64,000 nucleotides of DNA from Prevotella denticola (lineage in GTDB: Bacteria; Bacteroidota; Bacteroidia; Bacteroidales; Bacteroidaceae). The stretch is from positions 682,001-746,000 of the forward strand of contig NZ_UGTM01000002.1 in assembly GCF_900454835.1 (NCBI RefSeq), in the 5' to 3' direction. The notes beneath the pieces were generated by a model. The model searched no databases. It was not told the origin of the DNA and was given only the letters and a program-made list of their open reading frames with translations. Both the position numbers and the translations under genes were made by a program. Position 1 is the stretch's first letter. Every line of letters starts with the position of its first letter. Shown one piece after another: positions 33,712 through 43,499 of this stretch.

Positions 33712-34078
33712 TACGCAATTATAAATCATCAATTATATTGTGTTGGTAACTTTAGAATCGTATTAGACTTACATCGTTACATGAATGAGCTAAAGATTTC
33801 ATTATCAGTCCAATGTGTCTGTGTGGACCTTATACTGATTCTGTGTTTGTTGGTCATGTACCTTTCTTCCGAGATGGATTATGAATACTGCGGACAGCCC
33901 GTAAATATCTGTCCTGTCCCGAAGCGGTAGCCTCCTCCTCCCTCGTCCCCTTGCTTGGCATTCCCTTGTCAGGGAGAGGGTGTTGTCTGGCTACTGGTAT
34001 TCAGACCTTATTCCATTTTTCCCTTATCTTTTTTCATTGGCTTTCGGCAAGAGCTGAAACATAGACAAATCAAGTTTT

Positions 34079-35266
34079 ATGAGAAAACTCATGATTCGGA
34101 ATGTTGGTCCAATCCCCATGCATTATCTACTGGCTCCCAATATCTTTCGCGGATATTGAACTGAAGCGCATAAATGTAGTTATCGGCCCGCAGTCCCAAG
34201 GGAAAATACGCTGTTGAAGATTGCTTGCTTTTGTGTATGGGAGAAGCGCATAGAGCTCGGATAGTCTACAGAATATTTTTTGACCGAAAGCGGATTTAAC
34301 AATCATTTATGGGCCTTTCACAAACTGGAGGAATACATACGTCCGGACTCTTTCATATCTTACGAAAGTGACTATATGATGTTCTCCTACCAGCGCGCAT
34401 CCAAGAAGTTTTCATTCGCATGGAAGAAAGGGAGATGGGATTACAGGAGGTCGAAGATAAGCTATATTCCATCAGAGCGTAACATGGTGGCGGCTATTCC
34501 AAACTGGTTTGAGGTGACACTTCCGCAGAACAACATCCGCAACTTCATGGCTGACTGGGAATTTGCACGCAGAAACTCGAAGGCCTCGTCAGATATACTG
34601 AACCTTGGCATAACTTATCACTATGACTCATTGTCCAGACAGGATTTGATACAGATAGCAGCAGATACGTCTTTGAACTTCACCAACACTTCCAGTGGCT
34701 TGCAGTCGTTGGTCCCTATGTTTGTTGTTCTTAGTTATATTTATTCCTCAGTCTATAAGGATGAAAAAGGTATGAGACTTTCTGATTCGGCAGAGAATGA
34801 GAGTCTGTTGCGACTTATTTACCAGGAACTGTTTGTGAAGAAAAATCGTACTGATGGGAACGTACAGACTTTTCGTGGTATAGGTGATATAAAACTTCGT
34901 TTTGATGATGATAAAGCTGCAGATGAATGCGAAGCGATTTATAAGAGATACGTCAAGACCGATCATTGCGACATCTTTTTGGAAGAACCAGAGAACAATC
35001 TTTTCCCTCCGACACAGAAGGATGTTGCCAAATGGCTCATAGAGAGTACTCTTAGAGAGCATGAGAATACACTGTCAATTACCACCCACAGTCCCTATAT
35101 GTTGGGGGCTTTCCTGGAGGATAATATTGAATTGGGACTTTTCTATTGTCTGAAAAGAGATGAGGGTGTTATCATCCATACTGCTACGGAAGAAGAGTTA
35201 CAGACCATTTACAGTGACGGTATAGATGCTTTCTTCAACTTAGAAAACCTGTCAGAGCTGAATTGA
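34079..35266 (+). pseudogene. AAA ATPase (OLD/ABC-like) pseudogene
   Basis: The ATPase starts with MRKLMIRNVGPIP and continues in other frames as DIELKRINVVIGPQSQGK and TLLKIACFCVWEKRIELG, a P-loop with its signature lysine. Three lesions are visible: a frame change between about 34112 and 34150, a one-base deletion at about 34206 inside the Walker A motif, and a TAG at 34262-34264. The remaining frame (34265-35266) is intact and holds the ABC-type signature SSGLQSLVP, Walker B IFLEEPENNLFP and the THSPYML switch. It is a recombination/defence-type ATPase of the AAA_15/AAA_21 kind, now inactive. Confidence 0.85.
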
Positions 35267-35275
35267 CCCGGTATT

Positions 35276-35505
35276 ATGAAAGGAAGACATTCTAACATCA
35301 TACCGGAGTGCTATGTAGATACTGTACTTGTACAGGTCATTTCCGGTTTGAAAGGCATCAATCATCAGTCTACTTGTTCGCAGGTGGCATCGACTGTGGA
35401 AAAGAAATTCAATGGGATTATGAGTACTTACAGGCAAGACTAAAAAGACAAAAAGAGTTGGATGGTGTCTTTAGAATATGCCTATATTTTTATTGGGAGG
35501 TATAA
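35276..35505 (+). pseudogene. Remnant of the ATPase's partner gene
   Basis: From the ATG at 35276 the frame reads MKGRHSNIIPECYVDTVLVQ and INHQSTCSQVASTVEKKF, then stops at 35441. A neighbouring frame continues with LKRQKELDG before running into the flippase start. It follows the ATPase by 9 bp, so the two formed an operon. I recall proteins with NIIPE-YVDT near the N-terminus next to such ATPases, but I cannot assign a family with certainty. It is truncated and frameshifted. Confidence 0.55.
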
Positions 35506-35537
35506 CAAATACTATAGAGAACAGAATTATGCATCAG

Positions 35538-37067
35538 ATGTCTGAGAACAACAGACGTATTGCCAAAAACACATTGATGTTATACTTTCGTATGATACTG
35601 ATGATGCTGATAGGGCTTTACACTTCAAGAGTTGTTTTACAAACCTTAGGTGTAGTGGATTATGGGGTCAATAATGTGGTCGGTGGTGTTGTTACTATGC
35701 TTAGTTTTCTTACGGGTTCTTTGGGTGGGGCCACTTCACGCTATATTACATTTGGACTTGGAAAAGGAAATCTTGAGAAGCTTGAGTTCACGTTTGGAAA
35801 TATTCTTACAATTCACTATATACTGGCATTTGTTGTACTTTTATTTGGAGAAACTATTGGACTTTGGTTTTTTAACACCCAACTTCAAATACCGGAAGCA
35901 AGACAGACTGCAGCATTTTGGGTATACCAGTTTTCTATTATGTCTTCAATAATGGCAGTATTGAGTGTACCATACAATGCTGCGGTAGTGGCACATGAAA
36001 AGATGTCCGCATTTGCTTATATGTCATTATTGGATGGTACACTAAAGCTTCTGATAGTTTTTCTTTTGATAGTTCTTCCTTATGACAAGCTCATTATTTA
36101 TGCTGGATTGTTCTTGGGAGTACAAACTTTAGATAGAATAATTTATTATGTGTATTGTAGGAGAAGATTTGAGGAGACCCGGGCAATGTGCCGCTATGAT
36201 AAAAAAATGTTCAAAGAGATATTTGCATATGCTGGTTGGACTATGAATGGTGCTTTGGCTGACATGGGATATACACAAGGTTTAAATATTCTTTTGAATA
36301 TGTTTTTTGGTCCTGCAGTTAATGCAGCACGTGGAATAGCTGTTCATGTTCAAGGTATCAGTCAGCAATTCTGCACGAATTTTCAGATGGCGTTAAATCC
36401 ACAGATAACCAAGAGCTACGCTCAAGGTAACTTAGACTATATGCACCAACTTTTGATTAGAAGTTCCAAGTTTTCCTTCTTTATCATGTTGTTCATTGCT
36501 CTACCTTTAATGCTGGAAGCTAAATATGTCCTACAGGTTTGGTTGGGTATCGTACCTGGCAACACTGTTACTTTTGTGCGTCTGACGCTGATAATCAGTT
36601 TGCTTTTTACCCTTCGCAACCCTATTATTGTTTCAGTCCATGCTACAGGGAATTTAAGGAGGTTTCAACTTGTTGAAGGTACAATGCTCTTGAGTATCGT
36701 CCCCATTGCATATTTGCTTTTAAAGTTTCTTGGTGTCAGTCCTTGGTGGGTTTTTTGTGTCCATATTACTGTCGAAGTCATGACGCAGTTGGCAAGATTG
36801 TTTATTGTATTACCAATGATAGGTATGCGTTTCAAGGAATATTTGCAATTAGTGCTTAAGCCTGTGCTAATAGTTTCCTTTATAACACCGATAATACCGA
36901 TTTATATGACTTATAGAGACAACAACTCTTTTTTTTCATTCATACTGACTTGTAGCGTATGTGTAGCGTGTTGTACGTTAACCATGTTTTATCTTGGATG
37001 TAACAATGGAGAAAAAATGTTTATAAAAAGCAAGGTTGGTCATATAGTACAGAGACTGAAAAGATGA
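35538..37067 (+). CDS. wzx: Polysaccharide flippase (Wzx-like, MATE/MOP superfamily)
   Basis: This protein of 509 residues has about 14 TM helices and a typical Bacteroidota O-antigen/capsule flippase start: MSENNRRIAKNTLMLYFRM, then TSRVVLQTLGVVDYGVNNVV. The family moves lipid-linked repeat units across the inner membrane. The ATG at 35538 was chosen; 35529 is equally close, while the open frame extends to 35478 into remnant sequence. It is the first intact gene of the polysaccharide locus, and the region from here to about 48.5 kb is distinctly AT-rich compared with the flanks. Confidence 0.93.
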   Translation: MSENNRRIAKNTLMLYFRMILMMLIGLYTSRVVLQTLGVVDYGVNNVVGGVVTMLSFLTGSLGGATSRYITFGLGKGNLEKLEFTFGNILTIHYILAFVVLLFGETIGLWFFNTQLQIPEARQTAAFWVYQFSIMSSIMAVLSVPYNAAVVAHEKMSAFAYMSLLDGTLKLLIVFLLIVLPYDKLIIYAGLFLGVQTLDRIIYYVYCRRRFEETRAMCRYDKKMFKEIFAYAGWTMNGALADMGYTQGLNILLNMFFGPAVNAARGIAVHVQGISQQFCTNFQMALNPQITKSYAQGNLDYMHQLLIRSSKFSFFIMLFIALPLMLEAKYVLQVWLGIVPGNTVTFVRLTLIISLLFTLRNPIIVSVHATGNLRRFQLVEGTMLLSIVPIAYLLLKFLGVSPWWVFCVHITVEVMTQLARLFIVLPMIGMRFKEYLQLVLKPVLIVSFITPIIPIYMTYRDNNSFFSFILTCSVCVACCTLTMFYLGCNNGEKMFIKSKVGHIVQRLKR

Positions 37068-37220
37068 CTCCTAAAGTCGTCGTATTGATGTTACTGTTTT
37101 ATAACACGGGAAATATCTTGAAAGTATTAATATAAATTGTCTGTTTATAAAGCATCCAGACGATTCACCACAAGTGTAATAATCATCATAAAATTTCTAT
37201 ACATTGGGAAATCTTACAGC

Positions 37221-38405
37221 ATGAATATTTGTTTTTATACAGCATTTGAGATTTCTCCTATTCAGGGAGGTACAGAGCGAATCACCTATACTATTGCAAA
37301 AAATCTCAAAGACATTTATGGCTGGAAATGTTATAGTGTGTTTTCTGCCAAATCTCGTACAGGGAAAGTCTCTGATATTTTTGATGGTTCTGTGTTGATT
37401 GCTAATCCGAGCAGAGACAAGAACCAATTAAAAAGTATACTGTTGCAATGGGAAATTAACGTTTTTATCAATCAAGGTGCTTTTTATTTGTCAAAGATGC
37501 TTGCTGAGATTTTACAGTCTGTAGGAAGCAAATATGTCTTCTGTCATCACTTTGAACCTGGTTGGGAAGTTAATTTCCTTTCTTTTCTTTCGTCCATCAC
37601 AAAATGGAGAGAGAATAAAAGTTTGAATAATTTTGTTAAGATATGGTTGTATCCATATTATAAGTTTAGGAATAGGAGAATACTTCCCAAGCAATATGAA
37701 CAGACTTATCAAGTAGCAGATAAGGTGGTTTTGCTCTCGAGGAGATTTATACCACAATTTGTAAAATATGGAAGTATTAAAGATAATCAAAATTTTATCG
37801 TGATACATAATAGTCTTTCCTTTGAATCTTTTTATAATGTGACAAAATTAAATGAAAAGGAGAAGATGGTCTTAATAGTATCACGTATGGATGAAACTCA
37901 AAAAAGGATTTCTTATGCACTTAAAATATGGAGAGAGGTAGAAAAAAGTGGTGACTTTCCTGATTGGTCCCTTCACATAGTTGGTACAGGGAATGATTTG
38001 GACAAGTATATACACTATGTTAATTACAAGCACTTGAAACATGTTTTCTTTGAGGGTTCACATCCCTCTGAAAGCTTCTACAAAAGAGCATCTTTATTTA
38101 TGATGACCAGCCAAAGTGAAGGGTGGGGACTCACGTTGACGGAAGCACAGCAAAATGGATGTGTTCCTTTGGCTTTTGACACTTATGCTTCACTTCATGA
38201 GATTATTACAGATGGCTATAATGGTTACATTATCCCTAAAGACGATTTGAAAGGATATGTAGAACGGTTGAAGGAAATTATGAGAGATGATAGTTTGAGA
38301 AAGCAATTAGCATTGACTGCCATTAATAGTTCCCACCGCTTTGAGCAGAATAGGATTATTAAGCAATGGTACAATTTATTGCAGAATGTCTTTGACAAAA
38401 GATAA
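37221..38405 (+). CDS. Glycosyltransferase family 4 (GT-B)
   Basis: This 394-residue protein starts MNICFYTAFEISPIQGGTERITYTIAKNLKD, the glycine-rich acceptor side of GT4 enzymes, and has the donor-domain elements LIVSRMDETQKR, IVGTGNDL and the EGWGLTLTEAQQNGCVPLAF segment with its E-x7-E-like motif near residue 310. Donor and acceptor sugars cannot be read from sequence. The ATG at 37221 was chosen because the upstream 28 codons are not family-like. It follows the flippase by 153 bp. Confidence 0.9.
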   Translation: MNICFYTAFEISPIQGGTERITYTIAKNLKDIYGWKCYSVFSAKSRTGKVSDIFDGSVLIANPSRDKNQLKSILLQWEINVFINQGAFYLSKMLAEILQSVGSKYVFCHHFEPGWEVNFLSFLSSITKWRENKSLNNFVKIWLYPYYKFRNRRILPKQYEQTYQVADKVVLLSRRFIPQFVKYGSIKDNQNFIVIHNSLSFESFYNVTKLNEKEKMVLIVSRMDETQKRISYALKIWREVEKSGDFPDWSLHIVGTGNDLDKYIHYVNYKHLKHVFFEGSHPSESFYKRASLFMMTSQSEGWGLTLTEAQQNGCVPLAFDTYASLHEIITDGYNGYIIPKDDLKGYVERLKEIMRDDSLRKQLALTAINSSHRFEQNRIIKQWYNLLQNVFDKR

Positions 38406-38598
38406 TGTTCCTTTTCTCTATTGTATCTTTATTTACAAATTGTTGTTTTGAGTAGTATCTATTTGTTAATAATCTATCTTTATCAGGCTAAGCTGTAGCT
38501 ACATAAAGATATTCGAAATATAATCATTTTCTATACAAAATGTTATTTTCATAGCAGAATTAATTTTACTCGATATTGTGGGTTCTAATTTATAAGAA

Positions 38599-39576
38599 AT
38601 GAAGAATTATTGTGCTGTTATACGAACATTAGGTAGGGGAGGAGAGAAATATCAGCAGTTGTTAAATTCTCTAGTAAGTCAATCCATACCACCACATAAG
38701 ATTTTGGTTTATATAGCAGATGGATACCCTCTTCCAAAAGAAACTGTTGGGTATGAAACTTATATTCGTTGTCCTAAAGGGAGGGTGGCACAACGTTCTT
38801 TATCTTTTAAAGAAGTTGATAGTGATTATATTCTCTTTTGTGATGATGATATAAAATTAGAAGAAAGTGCAGTGGAGAAGCTGTTTGCAGAAATGCAAAT
38901 TACTGGGACTGATTGTATTAGTCCCAATACTTTCCCTAATCATAAGATGAGTTTACAGGACAAAGTTAAAACTTGTTTTTATGGTGTTTATCCAAGGTTT
39001 CCTGATGGGTATGCTTTTAGAATAAATCAGTATACAGGAAAATATTCTTATAACAATTCTCCTATAGGGGGAGTTCTTCCCTCAGACAGTGCTGCTGGTC
39101 CATGCGCCCTACTTCGTAAATCGACTTATAAGGCTATCCATTTTGATGACGAAAGATGGTTGGATAGTTTTTCTTACGCACTGTGGGACGATCAACTTTT
39201 TTATTATAAAATGACATTAATGGGATTTAAGGTAGCTGTTTCATTTGATATTGACATTAAACATTTGGATGGAAAAACAGCAAAGCATGGTGACACTTTG
39301 AAAGAGGCAGATTTAAATGTTCGTATTTTAGATTTTATGATTTGGTATCGTATGTGTTTCAACCTGCAGAAGAACTCTCCTATAAAGAAAGCTTTATGCG
39401 CTTGTGCTTGGACAGGTAAAACATTCATTACTTTCTTATATTTGGTTTTACGTGGATTTAAGCAGAGGAAATGGTTTTACCCATGCAATGTCATAGTTGG
39501 CATATGGTATGGAATACGGCTTGTTAATACTTCTAAATTTAAAAGAATACCACTCTTTGATGCATACTTAAAATGA
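38599..39576 (+). CDS. Glycosyltransferase family 2-like protein
   Basis: This 325-residue GT-A protein has an N-terminal CAVIRTLGRGGEKYQQLLNSL and the metal-binding DDD at 82-84 in ILFCDDDIKL. A later conserved segment has WLDSFSYALWDDQLFYYKM, near the usual catalytic acid region, and a hydrophobic C-terminal helix (TFITFLYLVLRGF) for membrane association. The gap of about 190 bp before it holds no gene. Its stop overlaps the next start by four bases (ATGA), indicating translational coupling. Confidence 0.85.
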   Translation: MKNYCAVIRTLGRGGEKYQQLLNSLVSQSIPPHKILVYIADGYPLPKETVGYETYIRCPKGRVAQRSLSFKEVDSDYILFCDDDIKLEESAVEKLFAEMQITGTDCISPNTFPNHKMSLQDKVKTCFYGVYPRFPDGYAFRINQYTGKYSYNNSPIGGVLPSDSAAGPCALLRKSTYKAIHFDDERWLDSFSYALWDDQLFYYKMTLMGFKVAVSFDIDIKHLDGKTAKHGDTLKEADLNVRILDFMIWYRMCFNLQKNSPIKKALCACAWTGKTFITFLYLVLRGFKQRKWFYPCNVIVGIWYGIRLVNTSKFKRIPLFDAYLK

Positions 39577-40316
39577 TTCCGAAGATTATACATTATTGTT
39601 GGCTCAGCGATGATCCCGTCCCTTCTGATTTACAGAAGTATATGCGGACGTGGAAAGAGAAACTCCCTGATTATGAATTTATGAAATGGGACTTTAACCG
39701 TTTTGACAAACAATCTTCCAAATGGGTTGCACAGGCTTTTGATAACAAGAAATATGCTTTTGCTGCCGATTATATCCGGTTATACGCTCTGTATAACTAT
39801 GGTGGAATTTATCTGGATATGGATGTTGAGGTGTTGAAAAGTTATAATCCTTTTTTATGTCTAAATACGATGTTAGGATGGCAAAATGGTAATGACGGTT
39901 TTGAAGTTGCTGCATTTGGTGTGGAGCAGGGAACGTGCTGGGTGGCTAAGGCCTTAGCATATTATAAGGATAGGGATTTTGTTAGACCTGATGGATCCTT
40001 TGATACGACAACTCTTCCTAAGATAATAGAGGCTCAATTTAAATATCAGAATCTAAGTTTAATGGATGTGAAGTCGGTAGAGGAGGCTTTACGGGCGGAG
40101 GAGAACGGTTTTATACCTATTTTTCCTTCATATGTATTTAGTCCTAAAGAATTCTATGATAATAAAGTTAATTGTACAAAGGAAACGGTTTCTATTCATC
40201 AATTTGCAGCATCATGGATGCCGATGTCTTACAGGATAAAACGTAGAATAGAACATCTTATGGGGGATAAACTAATAACTTGTTATCGTCTCATAAAACA
40301 GTATATTAAAAGATGA
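39573..40316 (+). CDS. Glycosyltransferase family 32 (capsular polysaccharide synthesis type)
   Basis: This 247-residue protein begins MIPKIIHYCWLSDDPVP, with the DXD motif Asp82-x-Asp84 in NYGGIYLDMDVEVL, the hallmark of GT32 sugar transferases containing a DXD motif. An invariant-type ADYIRLYALY precedes it. The C-terminus has HQFAASW, common to the family. The gene overlaps both neighbours by four bases (ATGA junctions at 39573 and 40313). Confidence 0.93.
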   Translation: MIPKIIHYCWLSDDPVPSDLQKYMRTWKEKLPDYEFMKWDFNRFDKQSSKWVAQAFDNKKYAFAADYIRLYALYNYGGIYLDMDVEVLKSYNPFLCLNTMLGWQNGNDGFEVAAFGVEQGTCWVAKALAYYKDRDFVRPDGSFDTTTLPKIIEAQFKYQNLSLMDVKSVEEALRAEENGFIPIFPSYVFSPKEFYDNKVNCTKETVSIHQFAASWMPMSYRIKRRIEHLMGDKLITCYRLIKQYIKR

Positions 40317-41386
40317 ATTTATCAATTGAATATTTTCTTTTACTTTTACTTGGTTTTTTAGCATGTGTATTCTCTAAGAATAGGATACTATGTTGTATGT
40401 TTATTACAAGCATTGTGGTCTTGGCTGTTTTTCGAGATGTAAATGTTGGAACAGACACGTTAGGATATGAAGATGATTTCAATTTAATACATGAAATTGA
40501 TACTGCAAAAAAAATTATATATCATTCTTTTGAGTTAGGCTTTTTGTGGCTTATTGTTTTCTATAAATCAATATTTGGTAATCATTATTTGTCTTTTGTT
40601 TCCTTAATTTGGATTCTTTTTTTTCTATCAATATATAAATTTGCCAAAGATAACCATGTTAATAAGTCTCTCTTTTTCTTTCTATTTGTGCTTTATGGAT
40701 ATTTCTTTTATTCTATGAATGCCATAAGACAAACGATGGCGATTGCATTTATTTATTTGATGGTCCCCCTATTACATAAAAAAAAATATATAAAATTTGG
40801 TGTTGCTGTAATTATTATTTCATATCTATTTCATAGAAGTGAATTACTTGCCTTGTCATTCATACCAATCCATTATTTCACTAAGAAATATAAAAATAGT
40901 AGAAAAAAATATATATTATTTTTTGTTGTTGTTTCTTTGATTACTTCTTTTTTTTGCGGAACTTTGTTGTCATCTTTAGCACTCAAACTAATTGATCTAA
41001 TTCCGAATGTATCTATATACGAAAATTATGTGGTTGGAACCATGGATAAAGGTTTTTTTATGGTCTTGTTATATAATATTTTTGCCATATATATATATTA
41101 TTCTAAGCCGTCAAAGAAATATTCTTTCGAGTGGAATATTTTTTTATTCTCAATTATTATCTATAATGTTGTAACGGCTTTCTCCGTTTATGCGTTTAGA
41201 TTATATTATGTATGTAATTTCATGCAAATTCTTTTGTTGGCTCAAATGGTTTCAGATAAGGAGACGAGGCATTACAGGCTTTTTGTTTTTGTTGTGTTTA
41301 TACTTGGTTTAGTATTATTCGTTTGGCGGTATGGCGTCAATAATATAGAAGGAGTTAACCCCTATCAATTTAGAACATTATTATGA
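40313..41386 (+). CDS. EpsG/Wzy-like polysaccharide polymerase
   Basis: This 357-residue membrane protein has 9-10 hydrophobic helices. The EpsG pattern is visible: FRDVNVGTDTLGYEDDF in the first loop and, further on, FYSMNAIRQTMAIAFIYL. These features support a polymerase that joins repeat units outside the inner membrane. Strongly AT-rich codon use. It has ATGA overlaps with the GT32 gene upstream and the GT2 gene downstream (41383). Confidence 0.88.
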   Translation: MNLSIEYFLLLLLGFLACVFSKNRILCCMFITSIVVLAVFRDVNVGTDTLGYEDDFNLIHEIDTAKKIIYHSFELGFLWLIVFYKSIFGNHYLSFVSLIWILFFLSIYKFAKDNHVNKSLFFFLFVLYGYFFYSMNAIRQTMAIAFIYLMVPLLHKKKYIKFGVAVIIISYLFHRSELLALSFIPIHYFTKKYKNSRKKYILFFVVVSLITSFFCGTLLSSLALKLIDLIPNVSIYENYVVGTMDKGFFMVLLYNIFAIYIYYSKPSKKYSFEWNIFLFSIIIYNVVTAFSVYAFRLYYVCNFMQILLLAQMVSDKETRHYRLFVFVVFILGLVLFVWRYGVNNIEGVNPYQFRTLL

Positions 41387-42366
41387 AGATTTCAATTTGT
41401 GTACCAATATATGGTGTGGAGAAGTATATTAGAAGATGTGCGATAAGTCTATTTGAACAAACCTATGATAATATAGAGTATGTATTTGTTAATGATTGCT
41501 CACCTGATAATAGTATATATGTGCTTACAGAGACTCTTAAAAATTATCCCTATCGCCAAGAACAGGTGAAAATTGTTGAACAACAAAAAAATAGAGGACT
41601 GGCTTGTGCGAGGAATAAGGCTTTAGAGTCTTCTACGGGTGATTTTGTGCTACACGTTGATTCTGACGACTATCTTGAAAAGAACACTGTTGAGGTTCTA
41701 TGTAGAATCTTGCATAACAATGATGTTGATATATTGTCGTATGGCCTTTTTATTGAACATCGTAATTATACTAAAGTCATAAAGAAACCGGAAGGTCTAG
41801 ATAAGAAACGGATAATTATTGGGTTGCTTGATGGAAGTTTTTTTCACTCCATCTGTGGAAATTTGATCCGAAGAAGTTTATATACTGATAATGCAGTTAA
41901 AGCTATTGAAGGATTGAATATGGCAGAGGACTATCAGGTTATTCCTCGGCTAGCATATTGGGCTAATAAAATAGCTGTCGTTAATATACCTCTTTACCAT
42001 TATGACTATACGAATGAAAAATCATACATGCATGTCTTTTCTGTGAAGAGTGCAGAGCAGGCATGGCAAGTTAGTGATTTTCTACATAGCTGGTTTAAAG
42101 ACAAAGATTATATTTTCCAAAGGGCGATTAGCCATGCAGACTTGGAGAGGATTATAAATAACATTATGGCTTCTGCTGTATGCAAGAATTACGGTTATTT
42201 TCTTAGAAGTAGAAAAAGACTTGAGCAATTTCCGAGACAACAATATAAGGATGTTGTTTTTTTTAGGCGTATAATTCTTTATTTCTCTTCATTAACATTC
42301 ATACGTTATTACGTTTCATTTTCGCGTATGCTAAAACATTTTATTCTTTTTTTTAGCAGTTTGTAG
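41383..42366 (+). CDS. Glycosyltransferase family 2
   Basis: This 327-residue GT-A enzyme has the standard N-terminus MKISICVPIYGVEKYIRRC, the nucleotide-binding EYVFVNDCSPDNS (Asp38), and the DXD region LHVDSDDYLEK near residue 90. It resembles enzymes that add the next sugar of a repeat unit. The ED pair typical of the acceptor site appears in GLNMAEDYQVIPRL. It is the last of the four tightly overlapped genes 38599-42366. Confidence 0.93.
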   Translation: MKISICVPIYGVEKYIRRCAISLFEQTYDNIEYVFVNDCSPDNSIYVLTETLKNYPYRQEQVKIVEQQKNRGLACARNKALESSTGDFVLHVDSDDYLEKNTVEVLCRILHNNDVDILSYGLFIEHRNYTKVIKKPEGLDKKRIIIGLLDGSFFHSICGNLIRRSLYTDNAVKAIEGLNMAEDYQVIPRLAYWANKIAVVNIPLYHYDYTNEKSYMHVFSVKSAEQAWQVSDFLHSWFKDKDYIFQRAISHADLERIINNIMASAVCKNYGYFLRSRKRLEQFPRQQYKDVVFFRRIILYFSSLTFIRYYVSFSRMLKHFILFFSSL

Positions 42367-42403
42367 AATTGCTTATTATAATATATAATCTTTATCACGA
42401 TAT

Positions 42404-43490
42404 ATGATAGGAAGATACAACAGTTTTGATGGCTTACGGGCAATAGGTGCTTTCGGTATCGCCATGATGCATTATATGGCAAATATGAGGAAGGCTGACA
42501 TTGTTTTTTTAGAAGAGAGTAGCATTCTGTATAAGGATGTGATACCTTTCTTTACAATGTTCGTTTTCCTTTTCTTTCTTTTGAGTGCGTTCTCTATGTG
42601 TTGTGGATACTACCATAACTTTGCATCGGGTGAAGAAGGGACTTCATTTGATGTCGAACGTTTTTTTAATAAACGTTACAAGCGTATCTTTCCTTTCTTT
42701 GCCCTGCTTGTCATTATAGATATGTTGATGAATCCTTCTATAGAGGAACTCGTCCAAGGTTTTTCCGATTTAACATTAGCATTCAATTTTCTTCCCAATC
42801 CAGATATTCATGTTATCGGTGTAGGTTGGTTTATTGGAGTTATTTTTGTCTTTTATATGCTGTTTCCTTGGTTTGTCTATCTTTTGAAAAGCAAAAGGAG
42901 GGTATGGTTTGCATGGGGAGTAGCATTGCTTATGCACCTTTTGGTCGTCAAATATTATCTGACAGAACAGTTTGTGCTTCCCGTCTGAGATCGCTAATAG
43001 CCGGCATAATATTGTGTTTAGTTTTCCTTTCTTTATTACTGGCGGTCTGCTATATGTATACAGGAAGGAACTTGGCAATAAAAGATATAAGTTTGTATAC
43101 CTGACGTTGGGTGCTATCTGTACAATACTGCAAATTATAATTAAACCAACGATCTTTGGAGAAAATATCATATTTCTGTTATTGACTTTTACATTTTGGG
43201 TTCTTTATGCCATGACAGGTGGTATCTGTTGGAAAAACCGAAGATTTTTAGACAATAGGATCATGAGGTTTTTCAGTTCTTTATCTATGGAAATATATCT
43301 ATGCCACATGATGATGTTTAGAGTACTGGAGCAATTGCATCTGGACAAGTTGGTTGGCGACTCCATCGTACTTTATTGGGCTTATTTTATATTAGGAATC
43401 ACGATGACTGTTTTGTTCAGCTATTTTGTTAAGAAGGTGCTATTTCCATTCGCTGGCAATCGTATTCCTATTTTGGCTTTCCTGAAATAA
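42404..43490 (+). pseudogene. Acyltransferase 3 family gene with a +1 frameshift
   Basis: The first frame (42404-42988, 194 codons) starts with YNSFDGLRAIGAFGIAMMHY, whose His is the expected acyltransferase 3 catalytic residue, and has several TM helices. It stops after TEQFVLPV. A second frame from about 42975 carries the rest (NSRHNIVFSFPFFITGGLLY...MEIYLCHMMMF). Skipping one C of the CCC at about 42981 joins them smoothly as FVLPSEIANSRHN. It is either a real loss of function, for example of O-acetylation, or an assembly error. The homopolymer of three is too short to suggest programmed slippage. Confidence 0.88.
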
Positions 43491-43499
43491 CTTTATTCA

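Noticed and set aside
33709..33930. 73-codon plus-strand open frame with a hydrophobic stretch
   Set aside because: Its apparent start is a TTG inside the promoter -7 box. A later ATG at 33781 gives a 49-residue peptide with one TM-like segment, but nothing else supports it.
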